Shown here: positions 25,601 through 36,450 of the stretch, in pieces
Layout: every line of letters starts with the position of its first letter
Position numbering within the stretch: the first letter of the stretch is position 1
Assembly (NCBI GenBank): GCA_023091665.1
Contig: JALJCQ010000019.1
Coordinates: forward strand, 1 to 64,000
Direction: 5' to 3'
DNA length: 64,000 nt
From: Pythium myriotylum
Lineage: Eukaryota > Oomycota > Peronosporomycetes > Pythiales > Pythiaceae
Made by a program: the position numbers and the translations under genes
The notes under the pieces: model-generated
What the model saw: only the letters and a program-made list of their open reading frames with translations
The model's database searches: none
Told to the model about the DNA's origin: nothing

Positions 25601-28600
25601 CACTCAGCCAGTTCGCCCAGCAGCACCAGCATCGGCCCAGCAGCCGAATGTCGACTACGCACCAGGGTCCAAGCGCCACTCTCGCACGCACTCGCTCGAG
25701 AACCTGGCTGAACCGCCAGTTGAGAAGCGCTACGGACGGGTTGGACGCACAAGTGGTGCGACTCCACCACCCACGCAAGGTCCAAGGACATCGCTCGAAG
25801 ATCTGTCTGCACTGCTCACGTCGATCGAAGAGGAAGGCGTAGAAGATGAAGACGAAGAAGGCGAAGACGTGCAAGAACAAGGGGGAGAAGACCAAGATTA
25901 CGAAGAGTTTGCTCTCGTCGTGAATTCAGGGGGAGAGTTGCCGACATCGTTCAAGTCGGCGATGGAATCCGACGACGCCAGCAACTGGAAGGAAGCCTGC
26001 GACTCCGAGCTCGAGTCGCTCAAGAAGAACGAGACATGGGACCTAGTCCCTTTGCCAGCCGGACGCAAGGCCATCACCAGCAAGTGGGTGTTCAAGGTCA
26101 AGGAAACCGCCGAAGGACTCGTCGAGCGGTACAAGGCTCGACTCGTTGCCAAGGGGTTCCTGCAGAAGTACGGCATCGACTTCGAAGAGACGTTCGCACC
26201 CGTCGCCAAGTTCACGTCGATCCGCACCATCCTCAGCATCGCCGCTCGACACAAGCTCATGATCCATCAGATGGATGTCAAGACGGCGTTCCTGAACGGC
26301 AACCTCGACGAAGAAATCTACATGAAGCAGCCCGAAGGCTTCGTCGACCAGCGCCACCCCGACTACGTGTGCAAGCTCAAGCGCTCGCTCTACGGTCTCA
26401 AGCAGTCGCCACGCATGTGGAACCAGACCATCGACGCCTTCATGCGCAAGGTCGGCTTCACCAAGTGCGAGATGGACCACTGCGTGTACGTCAAGCGGAG
26501 CGGCTCAGCGATGATCTTCGTGGTGATCTACGTCGACGACCTCATCCTCGCCTGCAACAGCCTCGAGTTGCTCACGGCGACCAAGCGTGCACTCAGCGAA
26601 CGCTTCGAGATGTCCGACCTCGGCGAACTCAAGTACTGCCTCGGCATGGAAGTTGATCAAGACCCCAAGTCCGGCGACGTGACCATGCGGCAGACCAAGT
26701 TCCTGCAGTCGATCCTGATCAAGTTCGGCATGCAAGACTGCAAACCAGTGAGGACTCCTCAAGACCCCGGACTCAAGCTGACCAAGGCCATGTGCGAAGG
26801 TGGTTGCAAGCACGAAGACACCATGAAGAACGTGCCGTACCGAAGTGCAGTCGGCGCACTCATGTACCTCATGGTCGGCACTCGACCAGACCTCGCAGCG
26901 GCAGTCGGCACACTCAGCCAGTTCGCCCAGCAGCACCAGCATCGGCCCAGCAGCCGAATGTCGACTACGCACCAGGGTCCAAGCGCCACTCTCGCACGCA
27001 CTCGCTCGAGAACCTGGCTGAACCGCCAGTTGAGAAGCGCTACGGACGGGTTGGACGCACAAGTGGTGCGACTCCACCACCCACGCAAGGTCCAAGGACA
27101 TCGCTCGAAGATCTGTCTGCACTGCTCACGTCGATCGAAGAGGAAGGCGTAGAAGATGAAGACGAAGAAGGCGAAGACGTGCAAGAACAAGGGGGAGAAG
27201 ACCAAGATTACGAAGAGTTTGCTCTCGTCGTGAATTCAGGGGGAGAGTTGCCGACATCGTTCAAGTCGGCGATGGAATCCGACGACGCCAGCAACTGGAA
27301 GGAAGCCTGCGACTCCGAGCTCGAGTCGCTCAAGAAGAACGAGACATGGGACCTAGTCCCTTTGCCAGCCGGACGCAAGGCCATCACCAGCAAGTGGGTG
27401 TTCAAGGTCAAGGAAACCGCCGAAGGACTCGTCGAGCGGTACAAGGCTCGACTCGTTGCCAAGGGGTTCCTGCAGAAGTACGGCATCGACTTCGAAGAGA
27501 CGTTCGCACCCGTCGCCAAGTTCACGTCGATCCGCACCATCCTCAGCATCGCCGCTCGACACAAGCTCATGATCCATCAGATGGATGTCAAGACGGCGTT
27601 CCTGAACGGCAACCTCGACGAAGAAATCTACATGAAGCAGCCCGAAGGCTTCGTCGACCAGCGCCACCCCGACTACGTGTGCAAGCTCAAGCGCTCGCTC
27701 TACGGTCTCAAGCAGTCGCCACGCATGTGGAACCAGACCATCGACGCCTTCATGCGCAAGGTCGGCTTCACCAAGTGCGAGATGGACCACTGCGTGTACG
27801 TCAAGCGGAGCGGCTCAGCGATGATCTTCGTGGTGATCTACGTCGACGACCTCATCCTCGCCTGCAACAGCCTCGAGTTGCTCACGGCGACCAAGCGTGC
27901 ACTCAGCGAACGCTTCGAGATGTCCGACCTCGGCGAACTCAAGTACTGCCTCGGCATGGAAGTTGATCAAGACCCCAAGTCCGGCGACGTGACCATGCGG
28001 CAGACCAAGTTCCTGCAGTCGATCCTGATCAAGTTCGGCATGCAAGACTGCAAACCAGTGAGGACTCCTCAAGACCCCGGACTCAAGCTGACCAAGGCCA
28101 TGTGCGAAGGTGGTTGCAAGCACGAAGACACCATGAAGAACGTGCCGTACCGAAGTGCAGTCGGCGCACTCATGTACCTCATGGTCGGCACTCGACCAGA
28201 CCTCGCAGCGGCAGTCGGCACACTCAGCCAGTTCGCCCAGCAGCACCAGCATCGGCCCAGCAGCCGAATGTCGACTACGCACCAGGGTCCAAGCGCCACT
28301 CTCGCACGCACTCGCTCGAGAACCTGGCTGAACCGCCAGTTGAGAAGCGCTACGGACGGGTTGGACGCACAAGTGGTGCGACTCCACCACCCACGCAAGG
28401 TCCAAGGACATCGCTCGAAGATCTGTCTGCACTGCTCACGTCGATCGAAGAGGAAGGCGTAGAAGATGAAGACGAAGAAGGCGAAGACGTGCAAGAACAA
28501 GGGGGAGAAGACCAAGATTACGAAGAGTTTGCTCTCGTCGTGAATTCAGGGGGAGAGTTGCCGACATCGTTCAAGTCGGCGATGGAATCCGACGACGCCA

Positions 28601-30183
28601 GCAACTGGAAGGAAGCCTGCGACTCCGAGCTCGAGTCGCTCAAGAAGAACGAGACATGGGACCTAATCCCTTTGCCAGCCGGACGCAAGGCCATCACCAG
28701 CAAGTGGGTGTTCAAGGTCAAGGAAACCGCCGAAGGACTCGTCGAGCGGTACAAGGCTCGACTCGTTGCCAAGGGGTTCCTGCAGAAGTACGGCATCGAC
28801 TTCGAAGAGACGTTCGCACCCGTCGCCAAGTTCACGTCGATCCGCACCATCCTCAGCATCGCCGCTCGACACAAGCTCATGATCCATCAGATGGATGTCA
28901 AGACGGCGTTCCTGAACGGCAACCTCGACGAAGAAATCTACATGAAGCAGCCCGAAGGCTTCGTCGACCAGCGCCACCCCGACTACGTGTGCAAGCTCAA
29001 GCGCTCGCTCTACGGTCTCAAGCAGTCGCCACGCATGTGGAACCAGACCATCGACGCCTTCATGCGCAAGGTCGGCTTCACCAAGTGCGAGATGGACCAC
29101 TGCGTGTACGTCAAGCGGAGCGGCTCAGCGATGATCTTCGTGGTGATCTACGTCGACGACCTCATCCTCGCCTGCAACAGCCTCGAGTTGCTCACGGCGA
29201 CCAAGCGTGCACTCAGCGAACGCTTCGAGATGTCCGACCTCGGCGAACTCAAGTACTGCCTCGGCATGGAAGTTGATCAAGACCCCAAGTCCGGCGACGT
29301 GACCATGCGGCAGACCAAGTTCCTGCAGTCGATCCTGATCAAGTTCGGCATGCAAGACTGCAAACCAGTGAGGACTCCTCAAGACCCCGGACTCAAGCTG
29401 ACCAAGGCCATGTGCGAAGGTGGTTGCAAGCACGAAGACACCATGAAGAACGTGCCGTACCGAAGTGCAGTCGGCGCACTCATGTACCTCATGGTCGGCA
29501 CTCGACCAGACCTCGCAGCGGCAGTCGGCACACTCAGCCAGTTCGCCGCGGACCCGTGTCCAACACACTGGCAAGCTCTCAAGCGTGTGCTCCGGTATCT
29601 GCAAGCGACTCCGACGTACGGCCTGCAGTTCTCGGCATCGAACGACGGAAGACTGGTCGGCTACTCCGACGCCGACTGGGCTGGCGACATCGAGTCACGT
29701 CGAAGCACCAGCGGCTACGTGTTCATGCTCAACGGCGGATGCATCAGCTGGCGCAGCAAGAAGCAGCGAACTGTCGCCCTCTCCTCGACCGAAGCAGAGT
29801 ACATGGCTCTATCGGAAGCGATCCAAGAAGCCGTGTGGCTCAAGGCGTTCCTGTGCGAACTCGGCGAAGTTGCAAGCGACCAAGCGCTCACGGTGTACGA
29901 AGACAACCAAGGTGCCATCGCGTTGGCCAAGAACCCCGAGTTCCACAAGCGCACCAAGCACATCGACATTCGCTACCACTTCGTTCGTGAGAAGGTCGAG
30001 GACGGTCAAGTGTCTCTCCAGTATTGCCCGACCCAAGACATGCTTGCCGACATCATGACCAAGCCGATCCCCACTGTCCAGTTCGACGTGCTCCGCACCA
30101 AGCTTGGTGTTCAAGACGCAGTCGAGTCGAGGGGGAGTGTTGAAGATGATGCGCCTCGAACCCAGCGTCATCATTCCAGTTGA
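16646..30183 (+). pseudogene. E5 gag-pol, disrupted by the eight-fold 1310-bp repeat
   Basis: From the ATG at 16646 the frame is open through Gag, protease, integrase, linker and RT (YVDD near 19979-19990) to GTLSQFA, then crosses the first repeat junction at 20377/20378. Because 1310 is not a multiple of three, the next unit is entered out of frame and a stop is met at 20600-20602, giving 1318 aa of which the last 74 are unrelated. Each later unit contains an open copy of the linker and RT but no natural start. RNase H (29548-30183) is in frame only with unit 8. All copies have ILIKF after RT where other elements read ILTKF. Not expected to give a complete polyprotein. Confidence 0.88.
19068..29547 (+). 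repeat. Eight tandem copies of a 1310-bp linker-RT unit
   Basis: Units start at 19068, 20378, 21688, 22998, 24308, 25618, 26928 and 28238. Each runs from the proline/glutamine-rich linker to the SQFA codons after RT (polyprotein residues about 808-1244). The seven internal junctions read GTTCGCC|CAGCAGCACC and look identical, with only one base of shared homology. By eye the units differ at a single position, G to A at 28666 in unit 8 (V to I). Such identity means very recent expansion or an assembly effect. Confidence 0.93.
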
Positions 30184-30496
30184 AGCTCGGCAGTTGAAGC
30201 TCGGCTGTAGAAGAACCTCCTGCAGAAGATTCTCCGTGGAAGATTCGACATGTGGAAGATTCGACATGTGGAAGATTCTCCGTCTGGTTCTGGTTTGAGT
30301 CCAGTGCCACCCATCGACTTCGTTGAAGTATCCACGAAGTCAGTCTATGTTTGCATATGTTTACGATAGGTAGGACATACATTTGATTATGGTAGCGTAG
30401 GACACACACAGACGGCTTAGAGGTAGCAGTAGCGAACTAAGTCCCGATCAATTTACTTTGCATTTTGCATCCCACCAACCAAGCGACCTTCCAACA
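30138..30496 (+). repeat. LTR L7 shared by E5 and E6, 359 bp
   Basis: Two 16-bp units. Preceded by the polypurine tract 30129-30137; followed by GGTGACG of mid Gag instead of a full primer-binding site. Carries an AGAACCTCC variant also seen in L9 and, as its complement, in L11b. Confidence 0.94.
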
Positions 30497-31391
30497 GGTG
30501 ACGATGTGCTCACGCACATCAACAAGCTCAAGACCCTGGCCGAGCAACTCGACGCAGTCGGCGCTCCGGTCAGCGAAGACGACTTGGTGACGCGAAGCCC
30601 AAGGGCCGTGCAGTCAAGAAGACTGGCACGTGCAACTACTGCGGCAAGATCGGTCATTGGGCCGCGGAGTGCCACTCGCGTGTCAAGGACAACGGCAACG
30701 GCAACGGCAACCCTCGGCAACGGTTCCAGCGAGCCAACCTTGCGCGAGATGAAGACCCCGGCGAGTACCTGTTCTCGGTCGGGAAGACCCAAGGCAAGTC
30801 GAGTCAATCCACGGCGTGGTTGGTCGACTCGGGTGCGACTCAGCACATGTCGCGAACCAAGCAGTTCATGATGAACTACAAGAAGATTGACCCAGTCGAC
30901 GTGCATCTGGCCGATGATGGCACGGTCCAAGCGGTCGGCGTGGGAGACATTCTCATGTCGATGAAGACTCCAAGCGGTGTCAAGAAGGGTTTGCTCACCA
31001 ACGTGTGGCATATCCCCAAGCTCAGCCGCAACCTGTTCTCGGTCGGAAGATTCACGGAGGACGTTGCTCCCGTGACGTTCGACAAGGACGGTTGCTTCGT
31101 CGTTCTCAAGGGCGCCAAGCGGACCATCGGCACTCGTATCGGCAAGGGTCTGTTCAAGCTCAACATGTCTCCAGTGTCGATTGAAGCAGCCCACGCCGCC
31201 AGTGCAAGACGAGGTCGCGCCATGTCCAAGTCGTACCTGTGGCACCTCCGACTCGGTCACATCGGCTTCAGCGGTCTCGAAGCCATCGTCAAGAAGGACC
31301 TCGCCGACGGACTCGACATTGGGTCTGTGCAGGAGTGGGAGGTCTGTGAAGGCTGTGCACTCGGCAAGCTGACTCGCGTCAAGTTCCAGTC
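30497..31391 (+). pseudogene. E6 gag-protease-integrase fragment, piece 1
   Basis: Begins in mid Gag ([11 protein letters not shown]) directly after the LTR. The 175-bp deletion at 30587-30590 shifts the frame, so Gag before it and the zinc knuckle after it are in different frames. A 36-bp loss shortens the Asn-Gly spacer to NGNGNP. From about 30820 the protease (VDSGATQHM) and pre-integrase zinc region are open to KFQS at 31391, where E7 interrupts. No product of its own is likely. Confidence 0.87.
31387..31391 (+). repeat. TSD of E7: CAGTC (second copy 36446-36450)
   Basis: The five bases before L8 and after L9 are identical, and joining the flanks gives the normal integrase-region sequence TTCCAGTCGGGC. 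Confidence 0.95.
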
Positions 31392-31736
31392 TGTTGAAGA
31401 TGATGCGCCTCGAACCCAGCGTCATCATTCCAGTTGAAGCTCGGCAGTTGAAGCTCGGCTGTAGAAGATTCTCCTGCAGAAGATTCGACATGTGGAAGAT
31501 TCGACATGTGGAAGATTCTCCGTCTGGTTCTGGTTTGAATCCAGTGCCACCCATCGACTTCGTTGAAGTATCCACGAAGTCAGTCTATGTTTGCATATGT
31601 TTACGATAGGTAGGACATACATTTGATTATGGTAGCGTAGGACACACACAGACGGCTTAGAGGTAGCAGCAGCGAACTAAGTCCCGATCAATTCACTTTG
31701 CATTTTGCATCCCACCAACCAAGCGACCTTCCAACA
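31392..31736 (+). repeat. LTR L8 (5' LTR of E7), 345 bp
   Basis: Two 16-bp units kept, but 14 bp (TCTCCGTGGAAGAT) missing just before them, leaving four GAAGATTC sites. Confidence 0.94.
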
Positions 31737-31748
31737 GGTTATGAGCCC
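31737..31748 (+). other. Primer-binding site of E7
   Basis: GGTTATGAGCCC directly after L8. Confidence 0.85.
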
Positions 31749-34700
31749 AAGCCCAGCCGACTCTGCCTCCACCGACTTCGCCTCCCCAGCCTTCGCCATG
31801 GATTCGACCACCCCAGCCCGCATCAACAAGTTCGACGGAACCAACTTCCACACATGGAAGTTCAAGATGCAGATGGTGCTCGAAGAACGCGACGTCTGGG
31901 AAGTTGTCTGTGGAGAGGTCAAACTCGAGCAGTGCCAGACCGACGCGGACCGAGCCCTCTTCAAGAAGAAGTCTCGCAAGGCGCTCGCGATGATCTGTCT
32001 CGCGATGGAAGACTCGCAGCTCCCGCTGGTTCGGTCGGCGAGTGGTGCGCAAGATGCATGGTCAAGACTGGAAGAACACTTCGAGAAGAAGAGCCTTGCC
32101 AACAAGCTCTTTCTTCGTCGTCGTTTCTTCACGACCATGATGGAAGAAGGTGACGATGTGCTCACGCACATCAACAAGCTCAAGACCCTGGCGGAGCAAC
32201 TCGACGCAGTCGGCGCTCCGGTCAGCGAAGACGACTTGGTGATCACGCTTCTCGGCAGTCTCAGCGAGTCGTACCAGTTCCTCATCACGGCGTTGGAGTC
32301 GCGTGTCGACGCGCTCACGTGGGAACTCGTGACGTCTCGGCTGCTCCACGAAGACATGAAGCGCAAGGAGCAAGGTGGCGACGGAGCCACGCTTGGCCAA
32401 GCGTTCATGACAAGTGACGCGAAGCCCAAGGGCCGTGCAGTCAAGAAGACTGGCACGTGCAACTACTGCGGCAAGATCGGTCATTGGGCCGCGGAGTGCC
32501 ACTCGCGTGTCAAGGACAACGGCAACGGCAACGGCAACTCCGGCGGCAACGGCAACGGCAACTCCGGCGGCAACGGCAACGGCAACGGAAACGGCAACCC
32601 TCGGCAACGGTTCCAGCGAGCGAACCTTGCGCGAGATGAAGACCCCGGCGAGTACCTGTTCTCGGTCGGGAAGACCCAAGGCAAGTCGAGTCAATCCACG
32701 GCGTGGTTGGTCGACTCGGGTGCGACTCAGCACATGTCGCGAACCAAGCAGTTCATGATGAACTACAAGAAGATTGACCCAGTCGACGTGCATCTGGCCG
32801 ATGATGGCACGGTCCAAGCGGTCGGCGTGGGAGACATTCTCATGTCGATGAAGACTCCAAGCGGTGTCAAGAAGGGTTTGCTCACCAACGTGTGGCATAT
32901 CCCCAAGCTCAGCCGCAACCTGTTCTCGGTCGGAAGATTCACGGAGGACGTTGCTCCCGTGACGTTCGACAAGGACGGTTGCTTTGTCATGCTGAAGGGC
33001 GCCAAGCGGACCATCGGCACTCGTATCGGCAAGGGTCTGTTCAAGCTCAACATGTCTCCAGTGTCGACTGAAGCAGCCCACGCCGCCAGTGCAAGACGAG
33101 GTCGCGCCATGTCCAAGTCGTACCTGTGGCACCTCCGACTCGGTCACATCGGCTTCAGCGGTCTCGAAGCCATCGTCAAGAAGGACCTCGCCGACGGACT
33201 CGACATTGGGTCTGTGCAAGAGTGGGAGGTCTGTGAAGGCTGTGCACTCGGCAAGCTGACTCGCGTCAAGTTCCAGTCGGGCACGACCAAGCGGTCTGCG
33301 AATCTGCTTGACGTCGTGTACAGCGATGTGGCCGGCCCCATGAAGACTCCGACTTTCGGCGGCATGAAGTACTTCGCCACCTTCACCGACGACAAGTCTC
33401 GACTGTGCAAGTTGTACCTGATGCGGTCCAAGGACGAAGTCTACGACAAGTTCGTCGAGTTCGTCAACTGGGCCGAGAACCAAACCGGTCGTCGAGTCAA
33501 GGTGCTTCGAACCGACGGCGGCGGCGAGTACCAGTCGGCCAAGCTTGCCAAGTTCTGTCGCAAGCGTGGCATCGAGCACGACGTCACGCCGCCATACACG
33601 CCTCAGTTGAACGGTGTGGCGGAGCGCATGAACCGAACCATCGGTGAGTGTGGTCGTTGCAAGCTCCACCATGCCAACTTGTCCGACGAGTACTGGGGCG
33701 AAGCCGTCATGACTGCAGTCGAAGTTCGCAACCGACTTCCGACCCGCGCTCAAGACTCGTACAAGTCGCCGTACGAAGAATGGTACGGGAAGAAGCCCTT
33801 GCTCGCCAACTTCAAGGTGTTCGGCTGCCATGCGTACGTCCACGTGCCCAAGGAGAAGCGGTCGAAGTTCGACGCCCGAGCCATCTTGTGTCGGTTCCTC
33901 GGCTACTCGGACCACGAGAAGGCGTATCGGTTCGAAGAAATCGCAACCGGTCGGATCGTCATCAGTCGAGACGCGCAGTTCATGGAAGACACGTTCGACG
34001 ATGGCAAGCGCGAAGAACCCTGGAGCAAGTCCGTCGAGTTCCGCGACGAGGATGATGATGAAGATGAAGATGAAGCAACCGACAACCAAGATGATGAAGA
34101 CATGGGTGAGCAGCCAGCCTCACCAGCACCAAGTCAGCGCAGCTACGAGCGACCGGAGTGGCAACAGGGCCAGCGGTCGCAGCGTCCAGCAGCACCAGCA
34201 TCGGCCCAGCAGCCGAATGTCGACTACGCACCAGGGTCCAAGCGCCACTCTCGCACGCACTCGCTCGAGAACCTGGCTGAACCGCCAGTTGAGAAGCGCT
34301 ACGGACGGGTTGGACGCACAAGTGGTGCGACTCCACCACCCACGCAAGGTCCAAGGACATCGCTCGAAGATCTGTCTGCACTGCTCACGTCGATCGAAGA
34401 GGAAGGCGTAGAAGATGAAGACGAAGAAGGCGAAGACGTGCAAGAACAAGGGGGAGAAGACCACGATCTCGAAGAATTTGCTCTCGTCGTGAATTCAGGG
34501 GGAGAGTTGCCGACATCGTTCAAGTCGGCGATGGAATCCGACGACGCCAGCAACTGGAAGGAAGCCTGCGACTCCGAGCTCGAGTCGCTCAAGAAGAACG
34601 AGACATGGGACCTAGTCCCTTTGCCAGCCGGACGCAAGGCCATCACCAGCAAGTGGGTGTTCAAGGTCAAGGAAACCGCCGAAGGACTCGTCGAGCGGTA

Positions 34701-36132
34701 CAAGGCTCGACTCGTTGCCAAGGGGTTCCTGCAGAAGTACGGCATCGACTTCGAAGAGACGTTCGCACCCGTCGCCAAGTTCACGTCGATCCGCACCATC
34801 CTCAGCATCGCCGCTCGACACAAGCTCATGATCCATCAGATGGATGTCAAGACGGCGTTCCTGAACGGCAACCTCGACGAAGAAATCTACATGAAGCAGC
34901 CCGAAGGCTTCGTCGACCAGCGCCACCCGGACTACGTGTGCAAGCTCAAGCGCTCGCTCTACGGTCTCAAGCAGTCGCCACGCATGTGGAACCAGACCAT
35001 CGACGCCTTCATGCGCAAGGTCGGCTTCACCAAGTGCGAGATGGACCACTGCGTGTACGTCAAGCGGAGCGGCTCAGCGATGATCTTCGTGGTGATCTAC
35101 GTCGACGACCTCATCCTCGCCTGCAACAGCCTCGAGTTGCTCACGGCGACCAAGCGTGCACTCAGCGAACGCTTCGAGATGTCCGACCTCGGCGAACTCA
35201 AGTACTGCCTCGGCATGGAAGTTGATCAAGACCCCAAGTCCGGCGACGTGACCATGCGGCAGACCAAGTTCCTGCAGTCGATCCTGACCAAGTTCGGCAT
35301 GCAAGACTGCAAACCAGTGAGGACCCCTCAAGACCCCGGACTCAAGCTGACCAAGGCCATGTGTGAAGGTGGTTGCAAGCACGAAGACACCATGAAGAAC
35401 GTGCCGTACCGAAGTGCAGTCGGCGCACTGATGTACCTCATGGTCGGCACTCGACCAGACCTCGCAGCGGCAGTCGGCACACTCAGCCAGTTCGCCGCGG
35501 ACCCGTGTCCAACACACTGGCAAGCTCTCAAGCGTGTGCTCCGGTATCTGCAAGCGACTCCGACGTACGGCCTGCAGTTCTCGGCATCGAACGACGGAAG
35601 ACTGGTCGGCTACTCCGACGCCGACTGGGCTGGCGACATCGAGTCACGTCGAAGCACCAGCGGCTACGTGTTCATGCTCAACGGCGGATGCATCAGCTGG
35701 CGCAGCAAGAAGCAGCGAACTGTCGCCCTCTCCTCGACCGAAGCAGAGTACATGGCTCTATCGGAAGCGATCCAAGAAGCCGTGTGGCTCAAGGCGTTCC
35801 TGTGCGAACTCGGCGAAGTTGCAAGCGACCAAGCGCTCACGGTGTACGAAGACAACCAAGGTGCGATCGCGTTGGCCAAGAACCCCGAGTTCCACAAGCG
35901 CACCAAGCACATCGACATTCGCTACCACTTCGTTCGTGAGAAGGTCGAGGACGGTCAAGTGTGTCTGCAGTATTGCCCGACCCAAGACATGCTTGCCGAC
36001 ATCATGACCAAGCCGATCCCCACTGTCCAGTTCGACGTGCTCCGCACCAAGCTTGGTGTTCAAGACGCAGTCGAGTCGAGGGGGAGTGTTGAAGATGATG
36101 CGCCTCGAACCCAGCGTCATCATTCCAGTTGA
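31741..36132 (+). CDS. E7 Gag-PR-IN-RT-RNaseH polyprotein, 1463 aa, intact
   Basis: Same domain order and catalytic residues as E2: CX2CX4HX4C knuckle, protease VDSGA, integrase DD35E, RT YVDD, RNase H SDADW/STEAEY/EDNQGA. It is six residues longer than E2: the Asn-Gly spacer carries an extra eight-residue NSGGNGNG unit (near 32538-32561) and the linker reads DHDLEEF, two residues shorter. The acidic linker is [11 protein letters not shown], a variant of the DQDQ type. Start is the ATG at 31741 in the primer-binding site; Met20 is the alternative. Stop at 36130-36132 inside the 3' LTR. Potentially active. Confidence 0.93.
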   Translation: MSPSPADSASTDFASPAFAMDSTTPARINKFDGTNFHTWKFKMQMVLEERDVWEVVCGEVKLEQCQTDADRALFKKKSRKALAMICLAMEDSQLPLVRSASGAQDAWSRLEEHFEKKSLANKLFLRRRFFTTMMEEGDDVLTHINKLKTLAEQLDAVGAPVSEDDLVITLLGSLSESYQFLITALESRVDALTWELVTSRLLHEDMKRKEQGGDGATLGQAFMTSDAKPKGRAVKKTGTCNYCGKIGHWAAECHSRVKDNGNGNGNSGGNGNGNSGGNGNGNGNGNPRQRFQRANLARDEDPGEYLFSVGKTQGKSSQSTAWLVDSGATQHMSRTKQFMMNYKKIDPVDVHLADDGTVQAVGVGDILMSMKTPSGVKKGLLTNVWHIPKLSRNLFSVGRFTEDVAPVTFDKDGCFVMLKGAKRTIGTRIGKGLFKLNMSPVSTEAAHAASARRGRAMSKSYLWHLRLGHIGFSGLEAIVKKDLADGLDIGSVQEWEVCEGCALGKLTRVKFQSGTTKRSANLLDVVYSDVAGPMKTPTFGGMKYFATFTDDKSRLCKLYLMRSKDEVYDKFVEFVNWAENQTGRRVKVLRTDGGGEYQSAKLAKFCRKRGIEHDVTPPYTPQLNGVAERMNRTIGECGRCKLHHANLSDEYWGEAVMTAVEVRNRLPTRAQDSYKSPYEEWYGKKPLLANFKVFGCHAYVHVPKEKRSKFDARAILCRFLGYSDHEKAYRFEEIATGRIVISRDAQFMEDTFDDGKREEPWSKSVEFRDEDDDEDEDEATDNQDDEDMGEQPASPAPSQRSYERPEWQQGQRSQRPAAPASAQQPNVDYAPGSKRHSRTHSLENLAEPPVEKRYGRVGRTSGATPPPTQGPRTSLEDLSALLTSIEEEGVEDEDEEGEDVQEQGGEDHDLEEFALVVNSGGELPTSFKSAMESDDASNWKEACDSELESLKKNETWDLVPLPAGRKAITSKWVFKVKETAEGLVERYKARLVAKGFLQKYGIDFEETFAPVAKFTSIRTILSIAARHKLMIHQMDVKTAFLNGNLDEEIYMKQPEGFVDQRHPDYVCKLKRSLYGLKQSPRMWNQTIDAFMRKVGFTKCEMDHCVYVKRSGSAMIFVVIYVDDLILACNSLELLTATKRALSERFEMSDLGELKYCLGMEVDQDPKSGDVTMRQTKFLQSILTKFGMQDCKPVRTPQDPGLKLTKAMCEGGCKHEDTMKNVPYRSAVGALMYLMVGTRPDLAAAVGTLSQFAADPCPTHWQALKRVLRYLQATPTYGLQFSASNDGRLVGYSDADWAGDIESRRSTSGYVFMLNGGCISWRSKKQRTVALSSTEAEYMALSEAIQEAVWLKAFLCELGEVASDQALTVYEDNQGAIALAKNPEFHKRTKHIDIRYHFVREKVEDGQVCLQYCPTQDMLADIMTKPIPTVQFDVLRTKLGVQDAVESRGSVEDDAPRTQRHHSS

Positions 36133-36445
36133 AGCTCGGCAGTTGAAGCTCGGCTGTAGAAGAACCTCCTGCAGAAGATTCTCCGTGGAAGATTCGACAT
36201 GTGGAAGATTCGACATGTGGAAGATTCTCCGTCTGGTTCTGGTTTGAATCCAGTGCCACCCATCGACTTCGTTGAAGTATCCACGAAGTCAGTCTATGTT
36301 TGCATATGTTTACGATAGGTAGGACATACATTTGATTATGGTAGCGTAGGACACACACAGACGGCTTAGAGGTAGCAGTAGCGAACTAAGTCCCGATCAA
36401 TTCACTTTGCATTTTGCATCCCACCAACCAAGCGACCTTCCAACA
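36087..36445 (+). repeat. LTR L9 (3' LTR of E7), 359 bp
   Basis: Full variant with the AGAACCTCC change. Followed by the second CAGTC. Confidence 0.95.
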
Positions 36446-36450
36446 CAGTC

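Larger units (their letters stand above)
16299..30496 (+). mobile_element. E5: Fam1 element enlarged to 14.2 kb by internal tandem repeats
   Basis: LTR 16299-16641, internal 16642-30137, LTR 30138-30496, primer-binding site 16642-16653, polypurine tract 30129-30137. It is an otherwise ordinary copy in which the linker-plus-RT segment is present eight times in tandem (19068-29547). Removing seven units would give a normal-size element. Both LTRs are shared with neighbours in the plus chain (E4 left, E6 right). Confidence 0.9.
31392..36445 (+). mobile_element. E7: complete Fam1 element nested in E6, 5054 bp
   Basis: 5' LTR 31392-31736, primer-binding site 31737-31748, internal to 36086, 3' LTR 36087-36445, polypurine tract 36078-36086, TSD CAGTC on both sides. 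The LTRs are not identical: the 5' LTR lacks 14 bp in the GAAGATTC repeat area and the 3' LTR has an AGAACCTCC variant. That difference is odd for a TSD-flanked copy with an intact frame and suggests exchange of one LTR. Confidence 0.95.

Noticed and set aside
20242..28462. Seven 556-codon open frames, one per tandem unit, as separate genes
   Set aside because: They begin at GTG out of frame in the RT region and cross the repeat junction. They are a by-product of the 1310-bp repeat.
19068..29547. CRISPR array or other prokaryotic repeat system
   Set aside because: Units are 1310 bp without spacers and encode copia RT; the context is a eukaryotic retrotransposon.
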